From assembly GCA_025937835.1 (NCBI GenBank), contig JAICQO010000061.1, forward strand, positions 1-41,430: 41,430 nt of DNA, given 5' to 3'. Of the stretch, positions 16,854-25,950 are shown in pieces. How positions within the stretch are numbered: position 1 is the first letter of the stretch; each line of letters starts with the position of its first letter. A program made the translations under genes and the position numbers. The notes under the pieces were generated by a model. That model saw nothing but the letters and a program-made list of their open reading frames with translations. It did not search any database and was not told where the DNA came from. This DNA comes from Polyangiaceae bacterium. GTDB taxonomy: Bacteria; Myxococcota_A; Polyangia; Polyangiales; Polyangiaceae.

Positions 16854-17369
16854 ATGACCTCACGCCGGTTCACGTCGCCCCTCGCGCTCCTCGTCGCCAC
16901 GCTCGCGGCGCCTTCGGCCCACGCCTTCGAACGCCAGTGGCACCTCGGCGCTACCGGCAGCTTCGTGGTCCCGAACCACGGGCGGGCGCGCGGTTACGGC
17001 GCAGGTCTCTACGGCGCCTACGGCGTCTCGGACGTGTTCGACGTGCGCGCGGAGCTCCGGAGCTCGTTCCACCCCGAGCTCGGCTCGCGCGACGCCTTCT
17101 CGATCTACAGCGGAGCGCTCGGGCTTTGCTACAAAGTCGATATCCTCGAGTGGATCCCGTACCTCGGCGTGCGCGCGGGTTACTTCCAGCAAACGGGCGA
17201 GCTTGGTAGGTGGGCTCGCGGCGGCGGCCTGGTCGGCGGCTTTGCCGGGATCGACCACGCCTTCTCGCGAAGCTTCGCCGCCGGGGTCGAGGTCGCGACC
17301 GATCAGCTCCTGCCCGACGGCTTGTTGTCCGAAGTGTCGCTACGAGCCGAATATCGTTGGGGTTATTAG
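16854..17369 (+). CDS. Outer-membrane beta-barrel protein
   Basis: This is a 171-residue protein with a clear signal peptide (residues 1-24, cut after AHA). The mature part is about 147 residues of alternating aromatic/hydrophobic and polar residues with many Gly and Tyr, such as YGAGLYGAYGVSDVFDVRAEL and WIPYLGVRAGYF. It ends in an aromatic residue (EYRWGY), as expected for an eight-stranded barrel inserted by the BAM machine. No specific family or ligand was recognised. It is followed 10 nt after the stop by a small hairpin. Confidence 0.8.
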   Translation: MTSRRFTSPLALLVATLAAPSAHAFERQWHLGATGSFVVPNHGRARGYGAGLYGAYGVSDVFDVRAELRSSFHPELGSRDAFSIYSGALGLCYKVDILEWIPYLGVRAGYFQQTGELGRWARGGGLVGGFAGIDHAFSRSFAAGVEVATDQLLPDGLLSEVSLRAEYRWGY

Positions 17370-17379
17370 GCGGTTTCTC

Positions 17380-17396
17380 CTGGCGCGTCGCGCCAG
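17380..17396. terminator. 7-bp hairpin after the barrel gene
   Basis: CTGGCGC (17380-17386) and GCGCCAG (17390-17396) are exact reverse complements with a 3-nt loop. It lies 10 nt after the stop of the barrel gene and about 50 nt before the transglycosylase start. There is no T-tract, so it may be an attenuating hairpin or chance in GC-rich DNA. Confidence 0.3.
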
Positions 17397-17444
17397 TGCG
17401 CCGATTGTTCGGCGTTTGCGGGAGCGCGTGGTAACCCCTGCAGG

Positions 17445-19715
17445 GTGCGGGTCCGCGCCGCCGTCTTTTCGTGGTGCCTGCTCGGGGCATGTGGCCGCTC
17501 TCCAGCGGGGGCGCCGTTGCGCGCCGACGTGCCGGCCGAGCCCACGCCCGCCGCCTCGGTGACCCAGCCCGCCGTGCAGCCCGAGCTCGAGCTGCGCATG
17601 CCGTTCCAGTCCACCAACGGTCCCGCGTGGGTGGAGTACCTGCGCATGGAGCGCTGGGCGGACGCGGCGCGCCTGATGGATGCCGAGCCCGGGCCGCTCC
17701 GTGAGAAACCGGAGTTTCGCTATGCGCGCGCGGCCGCCGCAGAGCGACTCGGCGAGCCGGCGCGCGTGGTGTCGCTGCTCGCCGGCCTCGAGAAAGACCT
17801 GCCGGTCCTCACCGAGAAAATCCGCGAGCGCCGAGCCCGCGCCGCGCTGTCTGCGGGAGATCCGCGCGAGACGCTCGCGTATTTCAAGCCCAAGCACGAT
17901 CCAGAGAGCCGGCTGCTCACCGCGCGCGCTCTACAGGTGGTCGAGGGTCCCGACAAGGCGCGTGTTCAACTCGAGGCGCTGCTCAAGCAGCTCCCGAAGC
18001 GCTCGAATCCTTGCGGGGTCGAGGCCGAGGCCCGCGCCTTGCTCGCGCGCCTGCTCGAAACGCGTTCGCTGCCGCTCGCGCAGCGCGAGTACCGCTGGCT
18101 GGCGGTTCAAGCCCCCTTGTGCGAGAGCTCGGAGGGCGCGCTCGAGCGGCTCGCGGCCTTGTCGGCTCCGGAGCTCGCCCGCGACGAACGCCGGGCGCGG
18201 GCGCAGGCCTTCGCCGACGCCGGCGCCGTCGATCGCGCCGAGAGGGAGCTGCCCGAGCTCTTGCGCGCCAAGGGCGCCCCCCTCGAACCGGGGACGCTCA
18301 ACTACCTGCAGGGCTGGTCGCGCTACATCAGCCGCAGCGATCTCGGGCGCGCCGTCGAGGCGCTGAGCAGCGCCGCCCGCGCCAACTCGACTCAAGCTCC
18401 GGCCTGGTTGTTCTACGCGGGACGAGCTGCATCCCGCCTCGGCAAGGCGGAGCAGGCGCGGGCGCTGTTCGAGCGCGTCCGCCGCGAGCACCCCAAGAGC
18501 TCCTTCGCCGAGGCCGGCGAGTATCAGGCCGCGCAAACGCACTACGAGCACGGGCGCTTCGTGCAGGCTGCGGCTGCCTTCGACGCGTACCTCACGCGGC
18601 GCGGCAAGAAGGGGAAGTTCTCGGAGGACGCCTTCGACGAGCGCGCCGTGTCCTGGCTCGCCGCCGGAAAATTCGACGGCGCCGCCCGCTCGTTCGCGGA
18701 GCTGTCGAAGGGCGCGACCGGCCTCGACAAGGCTCGCTACGACGAGCTGCTCGGGGTCGCGCTGGTCGGCGCCGGCAAGCGCGCCGAGGGCGTGGCGCTG
18801 CTGCGCTCCGTCGCCTCGAGCTACCCGCTCACGTTCGCGGGGTTGATGGCCGAGGCGCGGCTACGTGCCCTCGGCGAGACGCCACCGGTGTTCGCTGCGA
18901 GCACCGGAGCCGCGCCCGCGGGTCGGCTACTGCCGGCGGTGCCGAACTCGGCGCGGTTGCTTCACGCCGTCGGGCTCGACGCCGAAGCCGAGCGCGCGCT
19001 CGGCCGCGCCGAAGCCGAGATCCGCCGCGCTCACCCGGGGCGCGAAGACGAGGCGCTGTGCCTGGCCTATGCCGAGCTCGCCCCCAAGCGCCGCGCGTAC
19101 CGCGCCGGGTCGCGCGCCGCGAGCCGCGCGGAGCTGATGGCCAAGCCCGCGCCGGGCCGCGAGTGGCTCTGGAATTGCGTGTACCCGCGCCCTTACGTCG
19201 CGCTCGTCAGCGAAATCGGCGATCTGGTCGATGTCGAGCCCGAGCTGATCTTCGCGATCATCCGTCAGGAGAGCGGTTTTCGCGCGGACGTCGTGTCCCC
19301 CGCCGCGGCGGTCGGCCTGATGCAGTTGCTGCCGGTCACCGCTCGCCGCGTCGCCGCCGAAAATGGCCTCGTCGCCGAAGCCGAGCGGCTCACCGAGCCT
19401 CCGGTGAACATCGGCTACGGCTCGCGCTACCTCCGCAAGCTGCTCGATCTGTTCGACGGCAACTACGCGCTCTCCGCCGCGGGATACAACGCCGGTCCGA
19501 GCGCGGTCCTGCGCTGGCTGAAGGGCGCGCCCGAGCTCGAGCTCGACGTCTTCGTCGCGCGCATCCCCTTCAGCGAGACCCGCGGCTACGTCGAGCGCGT
19601 GCTCGGCAACTACGCGCGCTACCGTTACCTCGGCGGGGAAGAGTCGCCGCTGATGCTGTCGCTGGCGCTGCCGGCTGCGCCGGATCCCGCGCCGGATCCC
19701 GAGAGCCTGTACTAG
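17445..19715 (+). CDS. slt: Lipoprotein soluble-type lytic murein transglycosylase (Slt family)
   Basis: This enzyme cleaves the MurNAc-GlcNAc bond in peptidoglycan and leaves anhydro ends. The 756 residues start with GTG and a short lipoprotein signal (LLGAC, Cys16), so the enzyme is probably anchored in the outer membrane rather than free. Residues about 60-560 are helical TPR-like repeats, as in the ring-shaped Slt70 body. The catalytic GH23 domain covers about 590-735. It has IIRQESGFRADVVSPAAAVG with catalytic Glu609, then GLMQLLPVTA and the AGYNAGPSAV motif. It stands alone on the plus strand and converges with the next gene. Confidence 0.92.
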   Translation: MRVRAAVFSWCLLGACGRSPAGAPLRADVPAEPTPAASVTQPAVQPELELRMPFQSTNGPAWVEYLRMERWADAARLMDAEPGPLREKPEFRYARAAAAERLGEPARVVSLLAGLEKDLPVLTEKIRERRARAALSAGDPRETLAYFKPKHDPESRLLTARALQVVEGPDKARVQLEALLKQLPKRSNPCGVEAEARALLARLLETRSLPLAQREYRWLAVQAPLCESSEGALERLAALSAPELARDERRARAQAFADAGAVDRAERELPELLRAKGAPLEPGTLNYLQGWSRYISRSDLGRAVEALSSAARANSTQAPAWLFYAGRAASRLGKAEQARALFERVRREHPKSSFAEAGEYQAAQTHYEHGRFVQAAAAFDAYLTRRGKKGKFSEDAFDERAVSWLAAGKFDGAARSFAELSKGATGLDKARYDELLGVALVGAGKRAEGVALLRSVASSYPLTFAGLMAEARLRALGETPPVFAASTGAAPAGRLLPAVPNSARLLHAVGLDAEAERALGRAEAEIRRAHPGREDEALCLAYAELAPKRRAYRAGSRAASRAELMAKPAPGREWLWNCVYPRPYVALVSEIGDLVDVEPELIFAIIRQESGFRADVVSPAAAVGLMQLLPVTARRVAAENGLVAEAERLTEPPVNIGYGSRYLRKLLDLFDGNYALSAAGYNAGPSAVLRWLKGAPELELDVFVARIPFSETRGYVERVLGNYARYRYLGGEESPLMLSLALPAAPDPAPDPESLY

Positions 19716-19722
19716 CGTGCAA

Positions 19723-20202
19723 TTAGCGCGCTGCTCGCCAGATCCCGACGGTGGCCGCCGCGCTCGGAACGCCGAACAGCAAGGCGAAGCCGACGGCGGC
19801 CGGCAAATGCAGCTTGGCGCCGAGGAGCGCGCCGATCACCACCACCGCACCGAGGAACGCGCCGGCGATGCCGAACAAGAGCCCGCGCCCGGCCCTCGCG
19901 GAGCGCCCTCCGTACACCTCCGAGAACAACCAGCCGCTGATGCCGACCGTCAGCGGTAAGAAGGAATAGAAAGTGAGCATGCTCATCGTCTGCGCCGCTT
20001 CCGGGGCGTAGCCGAGCAGCACGATCGAGACTTCCACCAGCGGGCGCGCGACGATGGCGGCGGCGAGCCCGCCGAAGAACGCGCTCAGCAGCCGCACTTT
20101 GCGCGGGCGCTGCCGAGGCTTCACCGCAAAGCGCCAGACGGCGAACGCGAGAGCCGTTTGAATGGCCGCTAGGACGGCCGCGATCACCAGGGCGGGGTGC
20201 AT
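19723..20202 (-). CDS. Four-helix integral membrane protein of unknown function
   Basis: This is a 159-residue protein with four predicted membrane helices (about 5-25, 40-62, 72-92 and 105-150, the last perhaps two). A basic loop (KPRQRPRKVR) follows the first helix, which places that loop in the cytoplasm. No catalytic motif or family was recognised. It lies 13 nt downstream of the TPR protein gene on the same strand and may share its transcript. Confidence 0.65.
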   Translation of the reverse strand: MHPALVIAAVLAAIQTALAFAVWRFAVKPRQRPRKVRLLSAFFGGLAAAIVARPLVEVSIVLLGYAPEAAQTMSMLTFYSFLPLTVGISGWLFSEVYGGRSARAGRGLLFGIAGAFLGAVVVIGALLGAKLHLPAAVGFALLFGVPSAAATVGIWRAAR

Positions 20203-20215
20203 CCGCGCGCGGCGC

Positions 20216-21340
20216 TCAGAACGTGCCGGTGGCGAACAGACCGCCGCCGTTCGGGCCGAGCACGGGCTGGACCGCGAGGCGACGCCGCGGCGGCTCCAGC
20301 TTGGCGGACGTCGTCGTCTCGACGGGGCCGCCGAAGATGATCATGGTGATGCCCGCCGCCGCCAGCACGCCGCCGCCGATCAACAAGTAGTTGGTCGTCT
20401 TGGCGAGATCGTCGGCGGAGTCGAGCGCGGCTTCACCGCTGGGAGGGCAGCGCTGGATCGGGTTACCCATTGCGTCCGTGGATGCGTAGCAATCCTTAGT
20501 GGCCTCGTCTTCCTTGTTCTTGGCGAGGATGCCCGTGATCGCGCCGCCCATCAGCGCCGCTGCGCCGACGCCGGTGACGACGAAGCCGACCACGCGCAAT
20601 GCGCCGCCGGTTTCGCGGACATGGACGCTACCACCTCCGCCACCTCCGCCGCCCCCACCGCCGCCGCCGAGCGGCGTCTCCTTGGCGTCGAAGTCGAAGT
20701 GGTGAGACGCTTCTTTTCCGGGAAAAATTGAGACCTCCCAGGTGAGGGTGCGGCCGTCCGGCGCGGTGGCGCGCAGCGTGTGCGAGCCGGCGCGCAGCCG
20801 GAGCTCGAGCGTGTCGCCCTCGAGTTTGTAGTTCTGCGCCGGAGCGCTCGAACCGCTGCGGGAGTCGACGACCTCGGTCCCGGGCTCGGTCGCCGTGATC
20901 TGGACGGGCGCGCTGTTGCCGCTGATCAGCAACATCTCGCGCTCGAGAGCGGCACGCTCACCGGGGTCGATCTCGTTGCCGCCCTGTTGCAAGTACTCGG
21001 TGTAGGCCTGGAACGCTTCACCGTCGCGCTCGAGCTTCAGCGCGCACAGACCGAGGTTGCCGAGCACCTTCCAGCTCTTGCTCTCCTGATACGCGAGCTT
21101 GAACTGGTAGTAAGCGTCCTGGTAATTCGGCGGCGAGCTCTGGAGCAACTCCACTCCGTTGCTGAAGTAGAGCTTGGCCTGCGCCGAGACCTCTTGCGCC
21201 GACGCGACGTGCGGCAGAGACAGCGCGAGAGAAAGCGTGATGCTCGCGAGCCAGCGTCCGGAACGGAGGCTTCGCCTTCGATTCAGAGTCGAGCCCGGGA
21301 ACGAATCGAAGCGCGGATCGGCGAGCACTGAGCGTGACAC
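20216..21340 (-). CDS. Exported TPR-like protein with poly-Gly linker and two membrane helices
   Basis: This is a 374-residue protein. A hydrophobic export signal follows a long basic N-terminus (cut after VASA, about residue 49), so the true start may lie later. Residues 50-140 resemble tetratricopeptide repeats (AKLYFSNGVELLQ, YYQFKLAYQESKSWKVLGNL, LCALKLERDGEAFQAY). A beta-rich region like PEGA domains (LRAGSHTLRATAPDGRTL) follows, then a run of 13 glycines, and two helices near 250-272 and 315-337. This layout recurs in myxobacteria next to Pkn kinases, and here the kinase gene lies 86 nt upstream on the same strand. The function is unknown; a role as a partner or target of the kinase is inference. 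Confidence 0.75.
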   Translation of the reverse strand: MSRSVLADPRFDSFPGSTLNRRRSLRSGRWLASITLSLALSLPHVASAQEVSAQAKLYFSNGVELLQSSPPNYQDAYYQFKLAYQESKSWKVLGNLGLCALKLERDGEAFQAYTEYLQQGGNEIDPGERAALEREMLLISGNSAPVQITATEPGTEVVDSRSGSSAPAQNYKLEGDTLELRLRAGSHTLRATAPDGRTLTWEVSIFPGKEASHHFDFDAKETPLGGGGGGGGGGGGGSVHVRETGGALRVVGFVVTGVGAAALMGGAITGILAKNKEDEATKDCYASTDAMGNPIQRCPPSGEAALDSADDLAKTTNYLLIGGGVLAAAGITMIIFGGPVETTTSAKLEPPRRRLAVQPVLGPNGGGLFATGTF

Positions 21341-21426
21341 GGCGCGATTCTGCCAAAACCCCTGGCAAAGCCAAGTTCTGCGAGGCGCAGCGCCGCGAGC
21401 GGCACTCGAAAATGCCTGCGGCAGCT

Positions 21427-22935
21427 TTACAGCGTCGTTCGAATCGGTCGCTCGCCGACCTTGCCGACCGGTTTGTCTTGCTTGGGCGGCGGATCAGTCT
21501 TCGGCGGCGGATCGTTCTTCGGTGGCGGCGCGGGTTCGACGCGAGGTGTCGGCGCGGGCGTCGCGCGACGACGCTGCGCGACGGGGCGTGACTCGCGCAC
21601 GGGCGGAGTGTTGCCGCCTCGAGCGCGAGTGACGACCGGCACCGGCTCTTCCTCTTCGCGATCGAGCTTTTCGGCGAGCGCGCGGCGCTCGGCTTCGATC
21701 TTCTCGACGTCGATCGTCGGGACCGGCTCCACCTTGGGCTCGGTGTCGACAGGGGTTGGCGCCGGCGGCGGAACGGGATTCGGGCTGCCCACGGAAGTGG
21801 AGCTGGTGGTCGGTTCGGTCGTCCTCAGAATGCCGAAGGCGAGCGCGGACGCACCCACGACCATGCCGGCCGCGAGCAAGCCCAGCCACACGCGCTTGCG
21901 CCTGTGGTTGCGCATGTGCGTGTCGTACATCTCGCTGATGCCGCTGTCGTTGCTCGACCAGGTGGCGGTGGTGGCGCCGACATTCAGCGAGTCCGGTCCC
22001 TGGTTCTGGCTGTTGGACGGCAGCGTGCTCGGCGAGCCGGAGAGCGGCGGAGAGACCAGTGAAGCGCGAACCGGGTCGACCGTCTTGGCCCAGCTGGTGA
22101 GCGCCTGGCGCAGCTCGACCGCGGTGCTGAAGCGCTGCGCGGGCTCGCGCGACATGGCCTTGGTGACGATCGCGGCCAGGGCCTCGTCCACGTGCGGAGC
22201 GAGCGATCGCAGCGGCCTCGGATCTTCCAGGGCGATCTTGAACATCAGCTCGTTGAAGGACGAGGCGCGGAACGGCACCTGGCCGGTCAGGCACTCGTAG
22301 AGGATCACCCCCACGGCATACAGATCCGCCCGGTGATCGACCTGCTTCGAGCCGCGCGCTTGCTCGGGCGCCATGTAGAACGGCGTGCCCATCACCGCGC
22401 CGGTGCGGGTCATGCTCAGGCCGCTGTCGTCGTTCAGCACGCCGAATTTCGAGATGCCGAAATCCAGCAGCTTGACGAAGTCGCCGCCCGGCCTCTGCTG
22501 CAGATACACGTTGTCGGGCTTCAAGTCCCGGTGGACGATGCCCGTGCCGTGCGCGGCGATCAGACCGTCGAGCAGCTGAGCCGCGATTGGATACAGATCG
22601 ATCGGCGACAGCACGCCGCGCTCGATCCGGCTCCCCAGGCTCTCGCCCTCGAGGAACTCCATGACCATGTAGCGCGCGCCCGACGGCAAGCTGCCGAGGT
22701 CGAGCACCTCGACGATGTGCGGCGACCCGATGCGCCCGGCCGCCTGCGCCTCGCGTTCGAAACGCATCGCAGCTTCGGCTCGCTCGACGACGCCGGCGTG
22801 CAGCACCTTGATCGCCACGCGCCGATGGATGAGCGTGTGCAACCCTTCGTACACCGCGCCCATCCCGCCTTCGCCGATCAACCGGACGATACGGTACTTG
22901 CCGTCGATGACTTCGTCGCCGTTCAGGATCGTCAA
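21427..22935 (-). CDS. Pkn-type membrane Ser/Thr protein kinase
   Basis: This 502-residue kinase carries a complete eukaryotic-like catalytic domain (residues 14-275). The Gly loop is GEGGMGAVYE (21-30), with K43 in VAIK, E61, HRDLKPDN (135-142, catalytic D137), DFG (158-160) and MAPE (188-191). A Ser/Thr/Asn-rich linker leads to one membrane helix (about 345-368). The outer part is Pro/Glu/Val-rich low complexity, followed by a basic Pro/Lys tail, with no folded sensor domain. No phosphatase gene lies nearby. Its likely partner is the TPR protein directly downstream. It is not adjacent to the T6SS operon 7 kb away, although that operon contains an FHA phosphothreonine reader. Confidence 0.95.
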   Translation of the reverse strand: MTILNGDEVIDGKYRIVRLIGEGGMGAVYEGLHTLIHRRVAIKVLHAGVVERAEAAMRFEREAQAAGRIGSPHIVEVLDLGSLPSGARYMVMEFLEGESLGSRIERGVLSPIDLYPIAAQLLDGLIAAHGTGIVHRDLKPDNVYLQQRPGGDFVKLLDFGISKFGVLNDDSGLSMTRTGAVMGTPFYMAPEQARGSKQVDHRADLYAVGVILYECLTGQVPFRASSFNELMFKIALEDPRPLRSLAPHVDEALAAIVTKAMSREPAQRFSTAVELRQALTSWAKTVDPVRASLVSPPLSGSPSTLPSNSQNQGPDSLNVGATTATWSSNDSGISEMYDTHMRNHRRKRVWLGLLAAGMVVGASALAFGILRTTEPTTSSTSVGSPNPVPPPAPTPVDTEPKVEPVPTIDVEKIEAERRALAEKLDREEEEPVPVVTRARGGNTPPVRESRPVAQRRRATPAPTPRVEPAPPPKNDPPPKTDPPPKQDKPVGKVGERPIRTTL

Positions 22936-23153
22936 GATGGCCTCTGGGCCCGAGCTAGTGCCGCCACACTCACCGAATCTCCCAAGATTTTCCTCGTCTA
23001 CCTACAATGTCAAGGTCGGCTCGGCGGCGGGTCGTCGGTCCGCCCTGGTTGGACGCACCGAGCCGTCGCGGATTGGACACGCGGCTCGGCCCGCTCCGGA
23101 ATTCTACGCGCGGTGGTGTCGCGGCCTCCCCGGACAAAGCCCGCCAAAAGGGC

Positions 23154-24407
23154 TCAAAAGGGATGTCCTGAGATGAGATAGCCGGCGATGGGATGGGCAT
23201 CGGGGGACCACGCCACGTCACAACGCAGCACGAACGACTTTCCTGACATCAGCCGGATCCCGCCGCCCAGGCCGTACTTGAGGCCCAGGCCGCCGCCGTC
23301 CAGCTCCGGGTCGTCCCGGTAATCGGCCCAGACCCGGCCGGCGTCGGCGAAGGCGGCGAGACCGAGCCGCCGCTCGTCTCCGAACAAGTCGAAGGAGAAG
23401 AGCTCGCTGCGCAGCTCGGCGTTGGCGAAGGCCTTGACCTTGCCGTAGTAGCGCTGGCCCGGCACGCCGCGCACGCCCTTCACACCGCCGAGCGCGTACG
23501 TCTCGTCGAAGCGCGCCATCTCGTAGAACGGCGCGGCGCCGAACAAGAAATCGCCGAGGACGCGCGCGGCGAACACCAGCCTTCGACCGGCGAGCGGCGC
23601 GTACCCGCGCAGCGAGACGTTGAGGCGCTCCCAGCGCTCGGTTGCGCCGCCGGGGGTGTCCCCTCCGAGAGAGCCCGGAGAGAAGTCGATGCGCGCGGTG
23701 TCGTAGGTCCCTCGCGAAGGGGAGACCTCGTCGTCGCGCGTGTCGAGCCCGATGCCGGCCGTGAGCCGCGGCGAGCCGTGGGTCTCGGCGCCGCGCAGCG
23801 CACGCCGCACGCGCTCGGGGCCGTTCGCCAGATCCTCGGCGAGCTTGCCGTCTTCCGGGATCTCGAACGAGTTGTGGACGTAGCTGAACCCCCACGACAC
23901 ACGCAGCCAGTCCTCGCGGTACTCGTTCACGAACAAGAGCGTCGGGTGCTGCCACTCGTAGGCGAAGACCTCGTCGAGCGGATCCATTCCGTCGGGGATT
24001 TTCGAGTCGTTGCCGAGCCCGTAGTACTTGAGCGCCTGCTCGCGCGTGTACGAGATCCGGACTTGCAACCGCAGCCGCTGCGCGATCGCGTGCGGAAATT
24101 CCAGCAACACGTAGTCGTCGATGTACGGGATTTCGAGCCCGTTCTCGTCGCCGCGCCCGGGCCGGAACGTCACCGTGCCGGCCGATTCCAGCCGCATCAG
24201 GTACGGCGCGTACCCGGGCGCCACGCGCGCGATCGACGCGATGTAGCCGCCGCCCCAGCCGACATCGCTGTTGCCTCCTACGAAGGGCAGCACCGTGAGC
24301 TCGGTGTCGGGCTTCGCGGGCTTGTCCGCTGCTAGTGCGACGCTCGGCAAGGAGAGCAGCACAGCAACCGCGGCGCGTGCGACATAAGAGAAGGAGCGAA
24401 GGGGCAT
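23154..24407 (-). CDS. Omp85-like outer-membrane barrel (bacterial surface antigen domain)
   Basis: This is a 417-residue protein with a signal peptide (cut after ALA, about residue 27). It lacks obvious POTRA domains and is mostly barrel. Strand-rich segments and the C-terminal VKGVRGVPGQRYYGKVKAFANAELR-type region (written here only in outline) recall the VRGF/Y loop of the BamA/TamA family. The chain ends in Phe (ISGHPF), the usual insertion signal. ATG at 24407 is preferred over an upstream TTG because it leaves a normal signal peptide. It may act as a secretion porin or patatin-like translocator barrel; the partner is unknown. Confidence 0.8.
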   Translation of the reverse strand: MPLRSFSYVARAAVAVLLSLPSVALAADKPAKPDTELTVLPFVGGNSDVGWGGGYIASIARVAPGYAPYLMRLESAGTVTFRPGRGDENGLEIPYIDDYVLLEFPHAIAQRLRLQVRISYTREQALKYYGLGNDSKIPDGMDPLDEVFAYEWQHPTLLFVNEYREDWLRVSWGFSYVHNSFEIPEDGKLAEDLANGPERVRRALRGAETHGSPRLTAGIGLDTRDDEVSPSRGTYDTARIDFSPGSLGGDTPGGATERWERLNVSLRGYAPLAGRRLVFAARVLGDFLFGAAPFYEMARFDETYALGGVKGVRGVPGQRYYGKVKAFANAELRSELFSFDLFGDERRLGLAAFADAGRVWADYRDDPELDGGGLGLKYGLGGGIRLMSGKSFVLRCDVAWSPDAHPIAGYLISGHPF

Positions 24408-24644
24408 CGGGCGTTCCACCAAGCACGAGCAGCGCCAACTCCCGCGAGGCGGGATTTCAGCGATGGTGCGGGGAAGCTTGCCCGCTCGTGGCGTGGCGTT
24501 CGCGCCGAGCTCGTAGCGAAGCGCCGCAGCATCGTGGAAGCTCCCGCGCTTTTGGCCGGGAAGTCGGGTCCTTTCGCCGACCGTTTGTGTGGCGCGGCGC
24601 TTGCTTCGGCGGTGTTTCGTTCGACCACGAACAGGAGGAACTCG

Positions 24645-24992
24645 ATGAAACGCATCGTCCTACTGGGCGCGCTCACCACTGGATTCGTATTCGGCGGCTG
24701 CGCGTCCAACCCCGTACCGCCCGCGAAGGTGACCGACACCCAGGCTTCGATCAGTGCGGCAGAGGCCGTCGGCGCGACCAGCAATCCGCGGGCAGCGCTG
24801 CACATGAAGCTCGCGAAGGAACAGCTCGCTCAGGGCGAGCAGCTGCTGCGAGACGGCGATGACGACGAGGCGCGCCTCGTGCTCGAGCGTGCGCGCATCG
24901 ACGCGGAGCTTGCCATGGCCCTGACGCGCGAAGAGCAGGCTCAACACCAGGCTCGCGCCTCGATGGAGAAGGTCCGTCAGGTGGGTCGCTGA
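24645..24992 (+). CDS. DUF4398-type small lipoprotein
   Basis: This is a 115-residue protein with a lipoprotein signal (VFGGC, Cys19). The rest is one helical hairpin: DTQASISAAEAVGA, AALHMKLAKEQLAQGEQLL and ARLVLERARIDAELAMAL, the pattern of DUF4398. An AGGAGG site at 24633-24638 fixes the ATG; the open frame upstream has no such site. The next gene, 23 nt downstream, carries the same domain fused to OmpA. Together they probably form an envelope pair that holds outer membrane and peptidoglycan; the precise role is unknown. Confidence 0.85.
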   Translation: MKRIVLLGALTTGFVFGGCASNPVPPAKVTDTQASISAAEAVGATSNPRAALHMKLAKEQLAQGEQLLRDGDDDEARLVLERARIDAELAMALTREEQAQHQARASMEKVRQVGR

Positions 24993-25015
24993 ACCATTCA
25001 TCAAGGACACCAGCA

Positions 25016-25921
25016 ATGAACCAATTGAACCTCAGGAAGTTCGCGGTCCCCTCGCTGCTCGGCGCCCTCGTGGCGCTCGGCTGCGCCAGCACCAACCCAT
25101 CGCCTCAGCTCGTGGACGCGCGTCGCGCTTATGACCAGGCGCGCATGTCGGAGGCCAGCAAGCTGGTCCCGGCGCGCGTTTACACGGCCAAGCAGGCGCT
25201 CGACAAGGCCGAGAAGGCACACAAGGACGACGCGGGCTCCTTCGAAGAGAAGAGCCTCGCGTACATCGCCGAGCGCCAGGCTCAGCTGGCCGTCTCGTAC
25301 GCCGGCATCGCGAAGGCCGAGCGAGACATGAAGACCGCGCAGGCGACGTACGATCAGCGCCAGCAGCAGGCTCTGCACCAGGCGCAGACCACGGCTGCGC
25401 GCGCGCAGAACCAGCTCGCGTCGCAGTCGAGCGAGCTGGAGAAAGAGCGCACCGCTCACGCCGCCGCCGAGCGCCGCGCCGCCGCAGCGATGGCCAGCCT
25501 GTCCGAACTGGCGAAGGTCAAGGAGGAGTCTCGAGGCACCGTGATGACGCTCGACGGCTCGGTGCTGTTCGTGACCGGGAAGAGCGAGCTTTTGCCGATC
25601 GCGCGCGAGAAGCTGGATCAGGTCGCCAACGCGCTGAAAGAAATGGGAAGCGGCGAGAGCGTGTTGATCGAGGGTCACACCGACGCGCAGGGCGCGGACT
25701 CCGCGAACCTCGCGCTGTCCCAGGCGCGCGCCGACGCGGTCCGTGAGTACCTGATCAGCCGCGGCGTGCCGCAGGACAAGGTGCGCTCGATCGGCCGCGG
25801 CGAGCAACAGCCGGTGGCCAGTAACGATTCGCCCGAAGGCCGCGCCAACAACCGGCGCGTCGAGATCGTGATCCAGAACGCGCAGCAAGCGGCGGCGAGC
25901 AGCACGTCTCCGCGCCGCTGA
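25016..25921 (+). CDS. DUF4398-OmpA peptidoglycan-binding lipoprotein
   Basis: This is a 301-residue protein with signal and lipobox VALGC (Cys23). Residues 30-100 form a DUF4398-like helical hairpin (DARRAYDQAR; ARVYTAKQALDKAEKAHKDD). Residues 105-170 are a Gln/Ala/Glu coiled coil. The C-terminal OmpA domain (about 180-292) has LIEGHTDAQGADSANLALSQ with the diaminopimelate-binding Asp, and GRANNRRVEIVI with the paired Arg. It should tether the outer membrane to peptidoglycan. It is in one operon with the shorter DUF4398 lipoprotein before it and the Gly-rich lipoprotein after it. Confidence 0.93.
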   Translation: MNQLNLRKFAVPSLLGALVALGCASTNPSPQLVDARRAYDQARMSEASKLVPARVYTAKQALDKAEKAHKDDAGSFEEKSLAYIAERQAQLAVSYAGIAKAERDMKTAQATYDQRQQQALHQAQTTAARAQNQLASQSSELEKERTAHAAAERRAAAAMASLSELAKVKEESRGTVMTLDGSVLFVTGKSELLPIAREKLDQVANALKEMGSGESVLIEGHTDAQGADSANLALSQARADAVREYLISRGVPQDKVRSIGRGEQQPVASNDSPEGRANNRRVEIVIQNAQQAAASSTSPRR

Positions 25922-25950
25922 GCCGTTCCAGACTCCCGAGGCAATAGAAC

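Noticed and set aside
20632-20672. Pyrimidine/CCG-rich run
   Set aside because: It is the codon run for 13 glycines in the TPR protein, not an independent element.
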